NCBI RefSeq assembly: GCF_017876535.1
Contig: NZ_JAGIOF010000001.1
Coordinates: forward strand, 2,790,001 to 2,854,000
Origin: Paeniglutamicibacter kerguelensis
Lineage (GTDB): Bacteria > Actinomycetota > Actinomycetes > Actinomycetales > Micrococcaceae
Reading direction: 5' to 3'
DNA: 64,000 nt
Part shown: positions 42,282-53,029 of the stretch, piece by piece
Layout of the letters: the number at the start of each line of letters is the position of its first letter
Position numbering within the stretch: position 1 is the first letter of the stretch
Made by a program: the position numbers and the translations under genes
Notes under the pieces: model-generated
What the model saw: the letters and a program-made list of their open reading frames with translations, nothing else
What the model was told of the DNA's origin: nothing
Database searches by the model: none

Positions 42282-43498
42282 GGGCTGGCCACTCCCCGCG
42301 AGTGCAGTCGCCCGCGGAACCAGTCGAGCCCCTCTGATTCGCTGGCGGCCTTCCCGAGCTCGCAGATCACCTGCACCTCCAGCGTCCCGGCGGGGTTGAG
42401 CACCAGCCGCCCCAACTGCACGGGGTTCCTGGCGCCCGTGCGCGCGTCCCTGGCCACGTGGATGAGCAGGTCCAGGGCGCTCACCGCCTGCAGCGCGGTG
42501 GTCTGGGGATCCATCTTGGCCAGCGCGCCCATGGCGAGCAGCCGGGCCGGCACGGCCTGGACGCTGTTCGCATGCACCGTCCCGGCGGCGCCCTCGTGAC
42601 CGGTGTTCATGGCGCCCAGGAAATCACCGATCTCCGCTCCCCTGCATTCGCCGACCACCAGCCGGTCCGGCCGCATGCGCAGGGATTGGCGCACCAGCAT
42701 GTTCAGGCCGATCTCTCCGGCACCCTCGACATTTCCGCCGCGCGCCTGCAGCCCGACCAAGTGCGGGTGGCTCGGGGTGAGCTCCGCCGAGTCCTCGACA
42801 ACGATGATGCGTTCGTTTGCCGGGACCCCGGCAAGCATTGCCGCCAGCAGCGTTGTCTTGCCGGCACCGGTTCCGCCGCTGACCAGGAAGTTCAGCCGGG
42901 CGGTGACGATTGCGCGCAGCGCCTGCAGCCAATCGGGGCGGGTCTGGTCGATCAGCCCGGCCAGCTCCGGCCGCACGGTCCGCTTGACGCGCACCGAGAT
43001 CAGCGTGCCGCCGGTGGAGATCGGCGGCAGCACCGCATGGACCCGGTAGTTGCCCAGGGTGAGATCCACGAAGGGCTGGGCGTCGTCCAGCCTGCGGCCG
43101 GCCGCGGCCGCAAAACGCACGGCCAGGGCCCGCAGTGCGGCGGGGTCGGTGAAGCCGGACCCGCTGGGCTTCAGCCCTTCGGCCCCGTCGACCCAGATGC
43201 GGCCCTGCCCGTCGACCAACACGTCGGTGACCCCGGGTTGCCGCGCGAATTCCTCGAGCATCCCCAGCCCGTGGATGTCCCGGCTGAGGTTTTGCACCAT
43301 TTCGGTGGTGGTGTGCGAACCGATGACGTTGCCTGTGGCCTGGACGGCCGAAGCCAGGTCGACCTCGCTCAGTCCTCCGCCCCTGCCCAGGGCGCGCAGC
43401 CGCACCTGTTCCAGGACCTCCGGGCTGGTTGGGGCCTGTCCGTTCTCCGGAACCTGTTCCCAGCGGCGGCGCCCGGTGCGCCGTTCCGCGGCGTTCAT
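42275..43498 (-). CDS. tadA: TadA family secretion ATPase
   Basis: A 407-residue hexameric ATPase of the GspE/VirB11 superfamily that powers pilus assembly. The Walker A is G-G-T-G-A-G-K-T-T (208-216), the Asp box is V-V-E-D-S-A-E-L (about 234-241), Walker B lies in R-L-V-V-G-E-C-R-G (about 277-285) and the His box in G-T-V-H-A-N-S (about 305-311). The N-terminal domain (1-100) is the usual recruiting domain. It overlaps the ssd gene by four bases. Confidence 0.93.
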   Translation of the reverse strand: MNAAERRTGRRRWEQVPENGQAPTSPEVLEQVRLRALGRGGGLSEVDLASAVQATGNVIGSHTTTEMVQNLSRDIHGLGMLEEFARQPGVTDVLVDGQGRIWVDGAEGLKPSGSGFTDPAALRALAVRFAAAAGRRLDDAQPFVDLTLGNYRVHAVLPPISTGGTLISVRVKRTVRPELAGLIDQTRPDWLQALRAIVTARLNFLVSGGTGAGKTTLLAAMLAGVPANERIIVVEDSAELTPSHPHLVGLQARGGNVEGAGEIGLNMLVRQSLRMRPDRLVVGECRGAEIGDFLGAMNTGHEGAAGTVHANSVQAVPARLLAMGALAKMDPQTTALQAVSALDLLIHVARDARTGARNPVQLGRLVLNPAGTLEVQVICELGKAASESEGLDWFRGRLHSRGVASPW

Positions 43499-44709
43499 GC
43501 CGCCTGGCCCAGGGCCGCCCGCTCCGGTGCGCCCAGGGCGGTGATCCTGCGGCGCAGGGCGGTGCGGGCCAGCACGCCCATCAGCCGGCCCTCCGCGGCG
43601 CCGCGTTCAAGGGGCTTGAGCCACGGCAGGTAGCCGCCCAGGGGCAGGCCCAGCCCGTGGGCCAGTGCGCGGGTGTCGGTTCCGGCCGCCAGCTTGCCGG
43701 TGAACACCACCGACCAGTTGGCGCCGGCCGCCACGGGGAAACGGCGGTTCGCCGCGCAGCGGGTGGGCATGACAAGCAGCCGCTCCCCGCAGAGGGCAAG
43801 CACGCCGGGCAAGACGGCGGGCAGCCGCCCGGCGTCGATGACGATGTCTTCGTAGATGCGCCGGGAGGCCGCCAGCACCGCCACCACCAGCGATTCCTCC
43901 GGCACGTAGCTTCCCGGTTGGCGCACCCAGGAGAGCACCGCGCTGCCCTGCGCCAGTGGCAGGATCTCGGCCAGCTGCCCGGGTGCCAGCGCCCCGCGGC
44001 TATGCTCCAGGTCCTCCCAGCCGATTCCCTCCGGTTCCCGGGGCCGCAACATCGGCCACAACCCCGTGGAGACCCGGTCTGCGTCGATGAGCAGGGTCCG
44101 CCGACCGGCCAGGGTGTGGGTTGCGGCAAGCAGCGCGGCAAGGGTGCTGGTGCCGGCTCCCCCGCACCCGCCGGCCAGCAAGGTGATGCGTGCGGCCCCG
44201 CCGTTCAAACCGAGTTCGCCCAGGTACTCCCCCAGCCAGGCCGAGGCCTGCGGAAGCACCGCGACCCTGGCCCCGGGGCTGCGGGCCGCGGCGCGCCAGA
44301 GCACGTCCTGGTGCTCCTCGAACCCGGCGAGCACCAGCCGCGCCCCGGGAAAGAGGCTTGCCGCCTCACCCGCGCAGTCGTGCCCTACCAGAACCGTTTC
44401 CCGTTGGTGCGTGCGGGTCCGTTCCGTCTCGCGGTACTGGACCAGCTGCACCCCGGCGCCCACGGCGATCAGCGCGATCGACTGCGCCAGCCCCGTGTCG
44501 CGGGTGAGCAGGATGCAGCGCGCGGCCTGCGCCTCCCTGTCGACAGTCCGCGGATCCGGCCGCGGTTCCTGCCATGTTTCCGGTGCGTCGGGCGGATCCT
44601 GCGTTTGTGCGTGCTGCAATGCGGCATGCAGCGCCGGGTACTCGGTTGCCCCGGTGCCACGCTGCGGTCTCCGGGTACCGCCGGCGACGAACCGTCTCTG
44701 CTCTTCCAT
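43495..44709 (-). CDS. ssd: Septum-site-determining/CpaE-like ATPase (Ssd)
   Basis: A 404-residue protein of the CpaE/MinD group in the helicase/secretion neighbourhood. An N-terminal receiver-like region (about 50-165) precedes a P-loop ATPase domain with a deviant Walker A in G-G-C-G-G-A-G-T-S-T (about 181-190) and L-L-I-D-A-D (about 207-212). In mycobacteria the counterpart (Rv3660c) affects septum formation; in Caulobacter CpaE positions the pilus machine. ATG 44709 is chosen because longer readings enter the divergent polymerase gene. It heads the Tad operon. Confidence 0.88.
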   Translation of the reverse strand: MEEQRRFVAGGTRRPQRGTGATEYPALHAALQHAQTQDPPDAPETWQEPRPDPRTVDREAQAARCILLTRDTGLAQSIALIAVGAGVQLVQYRETERTRTHQRETVLVGHDCAGEAASLFPGARLVLAGFEEHQDVLWRAAARSPGARVAVLPQASAWLGEYLGELGLNGGAARITLLAGGCGGAGTSTLAALLAATHTLAGRRTLLIDADRVSTGLWPMLRPREPEGIGWEDLEHSRGALAPGQLAEILPLAQGSAVLSWVRQPGSYVPEESLVVAVLAASRRIYEDIVIDAGRLPAVLPGVLALCGERLLVMPTRCAANRRFPVAAGANWSVVFTGKLAAGTDTRALAHGLGLPLGGYLPWLKPLERGAAEGRLMGVLARTALRRRITALGAPERAALGQAA

Positions 44710-44866
44710 GCACCCCACTGTGGACCGGGGACCGGGCCCATCGGCCGCCTCGCCCTCGGGCTGTGGAGGCGCGGGGGGCGGCAAGCACCCGGTGCGGGAA
44801 AGTCGCGGACGCGCCGCGACCTGCCGCGCCGTCCCAAGCCGTGGCAGCCAACTGCGAGAATGAAAC

Positions 44867-46579
44867 GTGCAACAATTCGCGATCGTGGCAACCCACGCCA
44901 TCTCCCAGCCGGACCTTGAGGCCGGTGCCGCCACGGCGCTGGTGCAGCTCGTCGATGCCGGGGGCACCGCGCTGCTGCCCCCGGTGCAGGTCTACGGGGA
45001 CGGCCTGGCCCGGGTTGTCGCGGAACTCGAATCGCGCTCCCCGCGTTGGGTCTTTGATTCCGTGCAGGCCTGGTACCCGGCGCTGCTGGCAGCCGGAGTC
45101 CAAGTCAACCGCGCCCACGACCTCACCTTGACCCGGAACATCCTGCGCAACGCCCCGCACGCGCTTCCGAGCGACTACCTGGCCGCGCTGCGCCGGGAAC
45201 CGGACCCCGCCACCCTGGCCCCGGCACACCTGCTACCGCCGGCGCGCGTCTCCGAAAACCAGGGAGAGCTTTTCTCCGAGCCCAAGGACGATTCCGGCGC
45301 GCTGGAAAACGTGCTTGCCGAGTTCCTGTCCCAGCGCGCGGCCGTGGCTGGGGACGAGCGCGGCAGGCGGCTGGGCCTGCTCATCGCCGCCGAATCCGCG
45401 GGCGCGCTGATCGGCGCGGAAATGACCCATGCCGGGGTCCCCTGGGACATTGCGGTGCACCACCGGCTGCTCGAGGAAGCCCTGGGGCCGCGCGTCCCGG
45501 CGGGGGTGCGCCCGCCGCTCATGGAGAACCTCGCGGTGCGGATCCGCGAGCTGCTCGGCGCGCCGGCCCTGAACCCGGATTCCCCGCAGGAACTGCTGCG
45601 CGCCATGAACCAGGCGGGCATCTCCGTGACCAACACCAGGGCCTGGGAGCTGACCGAGCTCAAGCACCCGGTGGTCGAACCGCTGCTTGCCTACAAGAAG
45701 ATCGCGCGGCTGGCCAGCGCCAACGGCTACGCCTGGGTCGACCGCTGGGTCAAGAACGGGCGCTTCCGGCCCGAATACGTGGTCGGCGGGGTCGTGACCG
45801 GGCGCTGGGCCTCACACGGCGGCGGGGCGCTGCAGATCCCGCATCAGGTGCGTTCGGCGGTGCGGGCGGACCCGGGCATGGTCTTGGTCGTCGCCGACGC
45901 CGCGCAGCTGGAACCACGCATCCTGGCCGCGCTCTCCCGGGACACCGCGCTTGCGGCCGCGGCCCGCGGCAAGGACCTGTACCAGGGCATTGCCGACGCC
46001 GGTTTCGGCGGCGACCGCGCCCACGCCAAGATCGCGATGCTCGGGGCCATGTACGGGGCCACCACCGGCGAGTCCGGGCGGCTGATGCCCAAGCTGAAGG
46101 CCACCTACCCGCGCGCCGTGGGCCTGGTCGAATGGGCCGCGCAACAGGGCGAAGCGGGGGCGGATGTCTCCTCGTTCCTGGGCCGCGGCACTCCCCCCGC
46201 CTCCGAGGCCTGGCTGCGCGCGCAGAAGCGCGCGGATTCGGAGGAATCGGCCCGCGCGGCGCTCGCGGAGGCCCGCAGCCGGGGCCGCTTCACCAGGAAC
46301 TTCATTGTCCAGTCGACGGCGGCGGAGTGGGCGCTGTGCTGGATGGGCGAGCTGCGCCGCCGGCTGCGTGCCGGGGCCGCGGCGGGCACCGACCTGGGCT
46401 CGCTCGTCTTTTTCCTGCACGACGAGATCATGCTTCACGTGCCGGCCGAACAGGCCGAGACGATCGTCGGGCTGGTCCACGAATCGGCGAAGGCCGCGGC
46501 GGACCTGCTCTTCGGCCCGATTCCCGTGGACTTCCCGGTCACCGCCGTCGTCGTGGATTCCTACGACCAGGCCAAATAA
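44867..46579 (+). CDS. Family A DNA polymerase without 5' nuclease (exonuclease/polymerase-like)
   Basis: A 570-residue family A polymerase. Motif A is V-A-D-A-A-Q-L-E-P-R (about 342-351), motif B is R-A-H-A-K-I-A-M-L-G-A-M-Y-G (about 384-397) and motif C is L-H-D-E-I-M-L (about 521-527), so the polymerase site looks intact. The N-terminal region sits where PolA has its 3'-5' exonuclease, but the D-x-E signature is not visible, so proofreading is doubtful. No 5' nuclease domain is present. The start is GTG 44867, with GAGAAT five bases upstream. Its role in vivo is not known. It is divergent from the Tad operon. Confidence 0.88.
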   Translation: MQQFAIVATHAISQPDLEAGAATALVQLVDAGGTALLPPVQVYGDGLARVVAELESRSPRWVFDSVQAWYPALLAAGVQVNRAHDLTLTRNILRNAPHALPSDYLAALRREPDPATLAPAHLLPPARVSENQGELFSEPKDDSGALENVLAEFLSQRAAVAGDERGRRLGLLIAAESAGALIGAEMTHAGVPWDIAVHHRLLEEALGPRVPAGVRPPLMENLAVRIRELLGAPALNPDSPQELLRAMNQAGISVTNTRAWELTELKHPVVEPLLAYKKIARLASANGYAWVDRWVKNGRFRPEYVVGGVVTGRWASHGGGALQIPHQVRSAVRADPGMVLVVADAAQLEPRILAALSRDTALAAAARGKDLYQGIADAGFGGDRAHAKIAMLGAMYGATTGESGRLMPKLKATYPRAVGLVEWAAQQGEAGADVSSFLGRGTPPASEAWLRAQKRADSEESARAALAEARSRGRFTRNFIVQSTAAEWALCWMGELRRRLRAGAAAGTDLGSLVFFLHDEIMLHVPAEQAETIVGLVHESAKAAADLLFGPIPVDFPVTAVVVDSYDQAK

Positions 46580-46595
46580 CGGTTTCCGGCCGGGG

Positions 46596-47312
46596 CTAGG
46601 AAGCCTTCCCCTGAATGACCTCGACGGGGACCTCGCGGGTGCTGTCCCACGGCACCGTCCAGCCCAGGTCGTTGAACATCCGATCCAGCACGATGGCCGT
46701 GAAGCCCCAGATGAATCCGCCCTCCACGTCGAAGGCCGGGGCGCTGAACCTGGAGCCGTCGCGCTCGACCACCGAGGTGACCCGGTTCGCCGGGTCCAGC
46801 AGGTCGGCCACCGGGGCGCGGAAGACCGTGGAGGATTCGGCAAGGTCGACCGCAAAGACGTCCGAGGGCGCGTGCCACCAACCCACCACGGGGGTGACGA
46901 TGAAGTTGCTGACGGGCAGCTCGGTGTCCGGCAGCGCGCCAAGGATCTCCACCCCGTCCGGGTCCAGCCCGGTTTCCTCCTCCGCCTCCCGCACGGCCGC
47001 GGCTATCGCGTCAGTGTCCCCGGGGTCGACCTTACCTCCGGGGAACGCAACCTGGCCGGCGTGCTTGCGCAGGGTGTCCGCGCGGGTCACAAAAAGCACG
47101 TCCAGGTCCTCGCGCACGGACGGAACCTTGCTGGCCGCCGGCACGTCGTCAAGCCGCCCGAAGAGGATCAGCACTGCTGCGTGCTTCGCCCGGTCCCGGT
47201 CGATGTCCCTGAACACCCAGCTGTCGGGCATCTTGGTGGCTTCACCGTGCCCGGCACCCTCACCGGGGGCCTGGCGCTGGATCATCGCCAGCAGTTCTTC
47301 GCGTACGCTCAT
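46596..47312 (-). CDS. NUDIX hydrolase, CoA pyrophosphatase type
   Basis: A 238-residue NUDIX protein. The Nudix box is G-G-K-V-D-P-G-D-T-D followed by A-A-x-R-E-A-E-E-E-T-G-L (about 92-118 including the spacer), and the preceding H-A-G-Q-V-A-F-P-G-G-K is the CoA-pyrophosphatase variant. It would split CoA or related nucleotides. The ATG overlaps the nth stop (ATGA). The nth-NUDIX pair also occurs in mycobacteria (Rv3674c, Rv3672c, from memory). Confidence 0.92.
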   Translation of the reverse strand: MSVREELLAMIQRQAPGEGAGHGEATKMPDSWVFRDIDRDRAKHAAVLILFGRLDDVPAASKVPSVREDLDVLFVTRADTLRKHAGQVAFPGGKVDPGDTDAIAAAVREAEEETGLDPDGVEILGALPDTELPVSNFIVTPVVGWWHAPSDVFAVDLAESSTVFRAPVADLLDPANRVTSVVERDGSRFSAPAFDVEGGFIWGFTAIVLDRMFNDLGWTVPWDSTREVPVEVIQGKAS

Positions 47313-48094
47313 GCTTCCAATCCGTATCCCTGGGCGCGCAGCTCCCGGCGCGTGGCACCCTGGCGCATCTTCTCCAGCAGTTCTTCGCGTCCCGGCGCCA
47401 GCTCGTATTTCAGCAGCTTGACGGCCTTGGCCTCGTCGGTTTCGCCCTCCCCGTAGGACGGGCACAGCGTGGTCAGCGGGCAGGCCCCGCAGGCCGGCTT
47501 GCGTGCGTGGCAGACCCGCCGCCCGTGGAAGACCACGCGGTGGCTGAGCATGGTCCAGTCCCTGGGCTCGAAGAGCGCACCGACCTCGTGTTCGATCTTC
47601 ACCGGGTCGCTTTCCTCGGTCCAGCCGAAGCGCCGGGCCAGCCGCATGAAGTGGGTGTCGACGGTGATTCCGGGCACCCCGAACGCGTTGCCGAGCACCA
47701 CGTTGGCCGTCTTGCGTCCCACCCCGGCCAGGGTCACCAGGTCCTCGAGCCGGCCCGGGACCTCCCCGTCGTACTCGTCGACGATGCGGGTGGACAGGGC
47801 CAGCAGCGAGTTCGCCTTGGCGCGGAAGAACCCGGTGGGTCGGATGATTTCCTGGAGTTCCTCGGGTTGGGCCTGGCTCATGGCCAGCGCGTCCGGGTAC
47901 CTGGCGAAGAGCGCCGGGGTGATCGCGTTGACCCGCACGTCGGTGGTTTGCGCCGAGAGCACGGTGGCGACGAGCAGCTCGAACGCGTTGCCGAAGTCGA
48001 GTTCGGCAACCGCGTACGGGTAGGTTTCGGCGAGCACCCTGTTGATCTTCCGGGCCCGGCGCTTGAGGCCAAGGGTGCTCTCGTCACGCATCAT
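47309..48094 (-). CDS. nth: Endonuclease III
   Basis: A 261-residue base-excision repair glycosylase/AP lyase. The helix-hairpin-helix is L-A-G-V-G-R-K-T-A-N with catalytic Lys128; the catalytic Asp146 is in T-V-D-T-H. The [4Fe-4S] ligands are Cys195, 202, 205 and 211 (C-x6-C-x2-C-x5-C). A C-terminal tail of about 45 residues rich in Glu and Lys is longer than in E. coli. Two adjacent ATGs (48094, 48091) can serve as start. It removes oxidised pyrimidines. Confidence 0.95.
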   Translation of the reverse strand: MMRDESTLGLKRRARKINRVLAETYPYAVAELDFGNAFELLVATVLSAQTTDVRVNAITPALFARYPDALAMSQAQPEELQEIIRPTGFFRAKANSLLALSTRIVDEYDGEVPGRLEDLVTLAGVGRKTANVVLGNAFGVPGITVDTHFMRLARRFGWTEESDPVKIEHEVGALFEPRDWTMLSHRVVFHGRRVCHARKPACGACPLTTLCPSYGEGETDEAKAVKLLKYELAPGREELLEKMRQGATRRELRAQGYGLEA

Positions 48095-48097
48095 CGG

Positions 48098-49594
48098 CTA
48101 CTTTTCCGGGTATTGCAGGTTGTCCAGCTCGCGCAACACCGCCGGGCGGTCCCCATCGAGGTTGACCAGGTAGTCCTGCCCGCGGTCCTCAAGGCAGAGG
48201 ATCCAGACGCCGGGCTGCAGCGTGGTGATCCGTGCACCGCTCCTCGGGTCGTAGACCGGACGCGGCTGGTTCAGCGCAAACCAGAAGCTGCTGGATTCTG
48301 GTTCCTCGGCAGCAGTGTCCGAGCGGGCGCCGAAGGGCTCGTCTTCCTGTGCCCTCTGGCTGGCGGCGGCCGCCTTCATCTGTGCGGAAAGCTCGTCGCG
48401 GGAAAGTGCGGCCGTTGCGTTCGGCGCCGCCTGGGCGACGGGGTTTGCGGAGGTGACCGGGCCAGCCTGCGGGGCTTCCTCCCGCGACTGCACCGGGGCC
48501 GCCGCCGGGATCAGGCCGGTGGCTGCCGGGGCCGATTCGGCCTCGGCATCCTGCTGCACCAGGCTGACCTCCGGGAAGTCCGACTCGCCGGCGTCGCTGG
48601 TCTCGGGCACCTTTACCTTGGATGCAGCCGCCGGAGCGTCCACGTTTTCGTTCACGGCTTCGGCCGTTGCCGGGGCTACAGCCTCGGGCCCGGCCTCGGA
48701 TTCGCCGGTTCCCGTGCTTTCCTGCATCCGGTCCCCCGCAGCAGGTGCCTCGACCGAAGATTCCTCGAGTTCCTCTGCTTCGGTCTCCGCTGCGGCCGGC
48801 TCGTCGCCGACGGCCTTTTCCGGGGCCTCGGAAGACGCTTCCGACGCCGCTGCGGTTCCGGCCAAGGTTGCCGCCGCGGCAGCGGATGCCACGCCGGCAG
48901 TGGCACCGGCAGTGGCGAGGGAATTGGCGGGCTGTGCTTCCACGGATGCTTCAGGCTCCGGGGCGGCGGCGGTCTTGGGAACCGCGGGCGCGGACGGGCT
49001 TGCCCCGGGGTTGCTGCTGGCGCCGAATCCTTCGGAGCTGTCAACGGATGCAGCGGTTGCCGCCGCAGCGGCGGAAGCGGCCTTCGATGCGGCCACGGGG
49101 CGGACGTCGTTGCTGATCACAGCCTCGTCCCCTGGAACAAAATCCGTGCGGAACGCGCCAAAGTAGCGGGCCAGGGTTGTGCCGCAAATCATGGCCAACG
49201 CGCCAACAAAGCCCAGCAGGAAGGCGGCGGACATCGTTGCGACATAGGAGTTGAAGAAGTACGCGGCGGAAATCAATGAAACGACCGAGCCGAACTGGTC
49301 AAGGCTCAGCGATCCCACACGCACCCTTGTGCGTTTGGTGAACCGGCGCCAGGCGAACGCAGCGCCAACAGCCAACGGCATGAGCAGAGTGACCAGCAGG
49401 TGGAACGGCAAGCCGGGGAAGATCCACATGTTCACCGAAATCGCCTTGGTCCAGGAAATCGGAACCAGCGAGCCGACCAACACCAGCACCGCGCCGACGA
49501 CGACGAACGTGTCACGCAGCGTGAGCGGTCCAACCCGACCCTTCACCCTGGTCATGGCATTGCCGTCTTGTGTTCCCAAGTGCACCTGTTCCAT
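48098..49594 (-). CDS. Membrane protein with long Ala/Glu-rich region
   Basis: A 498-residue protein. The first 140 residues hold four hydrophobic segments (about 27-46, 53-78, 100-118 and 120-142). Residues about 160-430 are low complexity, dominated by Ala, Glu, Pro and Ser, probably disordered. The last 70 residues are compact and aromatic (F-W-F-A-L-N-Q-P-R-P-V-Y, W-I-L-C-L-E-D-R). I recognise no domain; a tethered cytoplasmic or extracytoplasmic C-terminal module is the simplest reading. ATG 49594 is used; a longer reading to 49657 is possible. It lies three bases before nth. Confidence 0.78.
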   Translation of the reverse strand: MEQVHLGTQDGNAMTRVKGRVGPLTLRDTFVVVGAVLVLVGSLVPISWTKAISVNMWIFPGLPFHLLVTLLMPLAVGAAFAWRRFTKRTRVRVGSLSLDQFGSVVSLISAAYFFNSYVATMSAAFLLGFVGALAMICGTTLARYFGAFRTDFVPGDEAVISNDVRPVAASKAASAAAAATAASVDSSEGFGASSNPGASPSAPAVPKTAAAPEPEASVEAQPANSLATAGATAGVASAAAAATLAGTAAASEASSEAPEKAVGDEPAAAETEAEELEESSVEAPAAGDRMQESTGTGESEAGPEAVAPATAEAVNENVDAPAAASKVKVPETSDAGESDFPEVSLVQQDAEAESAPAATGLIPAAAPVQSREEAPQAGPVTSANPVAQAAPNATAALSRDELSAQMKAAAASQRAQEDEPFGARSDTAAEEPESSSFWFALNQPRPVYDPRSGARITTLQPGVWILCLEDRGQDYLVNLDGDRPAVLRELDNLQYPEK

Positions 49595-49959
49595 CTGAGG
49601 ACCCCGCTTCTGTTCATCGTTGCTGCCAGTCAACCACCCCGGCTCCGGGCAAAACACCAGAATTGCAAATTGTTTCGGCCGCCACCGGGTGGTCTTTCTA
49701 CAGCCTATCCGCGCCGCCTAGGTTCTTCCCCCCGTTGGCCGTCGCTCCGGCGGAGGTGTCGGGAAGAAGTCGGGCCCCTCGTCCCCCGCCCCAGGCTTCG
49801 CAACAGGTCAGGACGGGGCGACCGCTCGGCGCACGCCGATACCGCTTGGCGCACAAACCGCACTCCCGGCTGTCACAATTGTGACCGCTCGCACCCGGCC
49901 CGCGCCGGTGGCTGTAATCTGACTCACAAGCAAACCCCGTTGTTGGAAGGACTCCCCCG
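49595..49959. promoter_or_regulatory. acs control region with a perfect palindrome
   Basis: In this 365-base gap no gene is credible. GTCACAATTGTGAC (49872-49885) is a perfect 14-bp palindrome. TGTAAT (49913-49918) is a likely -10 for acs, with no good -35, which suggests an activator. The palindrome centre is about 45 bases upstream of the expected transcription start, a usual activator position. The rest also serves the leftward membrane protein gene. Confidence 0.55.
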
Positions 49960-51942
<1,983 letters not shown>

Positions 51943-51960
51943 TTTGACCGCGTCGTTTCA

Positions 51961-52012
51961 CGACCGGGCGGGGCCACGGTGATTCTTCACCTCGGCCCCG
52001 CCCGGTCGTTTA
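51961..52012 (+). terminator. Terminator after acs
   Basis: Perfect 15-bp stem (51961-51975 and 51994-52008) with an 18-base loop, followed by TTT. Confidence 0.8.
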
Positions 52013-52085
52013 ACGCCCCCGTCATCAAGACGGCGACGGGGCCGAAATCGGGACCCGGGAAGTGATTGCTGGCTACAGTGGAGTC

Positions 52086-52541
52086 ATGAGCGAATCCAGC
52101 AACCGCAGAATCCTTGTCCTCAACGGGCCCAACCTGAACCTCCTGGGCACCCGGGAACCGGGAATCTACGGCAGCGAGACGCTGGAGGACGTGCGGGTGC
52201 TCTGTGAGAACACCGCCGCGGCCGCCGGGTTCGACGTCGAGTTCCTGCAGTCCAACCACGAGGGCGTGCTCATCGACGCCATCCATGCGGCGCGCGGCAA
52301 CGTCGCGGGAATCGTCTTCAACCCCGGTGCCTACACCCACACCTCGATCGCACTGGCCGATGCCATCGCCGGTGTGGAGCTGCCCGTCATCGAGGTCCAC
52401 ATCTCAAACGTGCACAAGCGCGAGGCGTTCCGCCACCACTCCTACATTTCGCCGGTTGCGGCCTCCATCATTGTGGGAGCCGGGGTCAATGGCTACGCTT
52501 TGGGCGTGCAGCAACTCATCCATCTGGGCACCCGCGGCTAA
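52086..52541 (+). CDS. aroQ: 3-dehydroquinate dehydratase, type II
   Basis: A 151-residue type II dehydroquinase of the shikimate pathway. Signatures are [13 protein letters not shown] (about 14-26, with the catalytic Tyr in I-Y-G just after), Q-S-N-H-E-G (about 56-61), N-P-G-A-Y-T-H-T-S (about 79-87) and E-V-H-I-S-N (about 103-108). ATG 52086 has TACAGT six bases upstream and GGAG overlapping. It acts two steps after AroF, encoded at 11267. Solitary; no other aro genes adjoin. Confidence 0.95.
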   Translation: MSESSNRRILVLNGPNLNLLGTREPGIYGSETLEDVRVLCENTAAAAGFDVEFLQSNHEGVLIDAIHAARGNVAGIVFNPGAYTHTSIALADAIAGVELPVIEVHISNVHKREAFRHHSYISPVAASIIVGAGVNGYALGVQQLIHLGTRG

Positions 52542-52568
52542 ACGGCGCCCCTGGGCAAGAGGGAGCGT

Positions 52569-52880
52569 GTGGCCATGAGCACCGAAGAAGACGTCCGCCG
52601 GCTGTGCCTGGCCCTTCCCGGTGTCACCGAAAGACTGAGCTGGCAACGCCCCGCCTGGTTTGCCGCAACGCTCATGGCCCGGATCTGGGACGACGGCGTA
52701 CTCACCGTGAAGACCGGCGAGCGTGAGGCGCTCGCGGCCATGGAGCCCGATACCTACTTCTGGACGCCGCACCATGAGCGTTCACCGTTGCTGCTGCTGG
52801 TCAGGCTCGAACGCGTCAATCCGGCGGAACTGGAAGAGCTGTTGGTGGAGTCGCACCGGCTGTCCGGCGGCACCCGCTGA
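52569..52880 (+). CDS. MmcQ/YjbR family protein
   Basis: A 103-residue protein of the CyaY-like-fold MmcQ/YjbR family, with C-L-A-L-P-G-V-T-E near the N-terminus, a central D-D-G-V-L-T-V-K, and a C-terminal helical region. These are small DNA-binding-like proteins of unknown function. The start is GTG 52569 or ATG 52575; GGGAG precedes both. Confidence 0.85.
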   Translation: MAMSTEEDVRRLCLALPGVTERLSWQRPAWFAATLMARIWDDGVLTVKTGEREALAAMEPDTYFWTPHHERSPLLLLVRLERVNPAELEELLVESHRLSGGTR

Positions 52881-53029
52881 TTCGGCTCCGGGGGCGCCCA
52901 TGCCATGTCCGGGCCGGCCCCCTTCATGCCGGGATTGGTCTCCCTTGTGCCGCGGGTGGTCCGGGGCCAAGCTGGACACGGATGCGGCATCGCAGGCACC
53001 AATTTGATCCGGCTACGTGAGGCGGGAAC

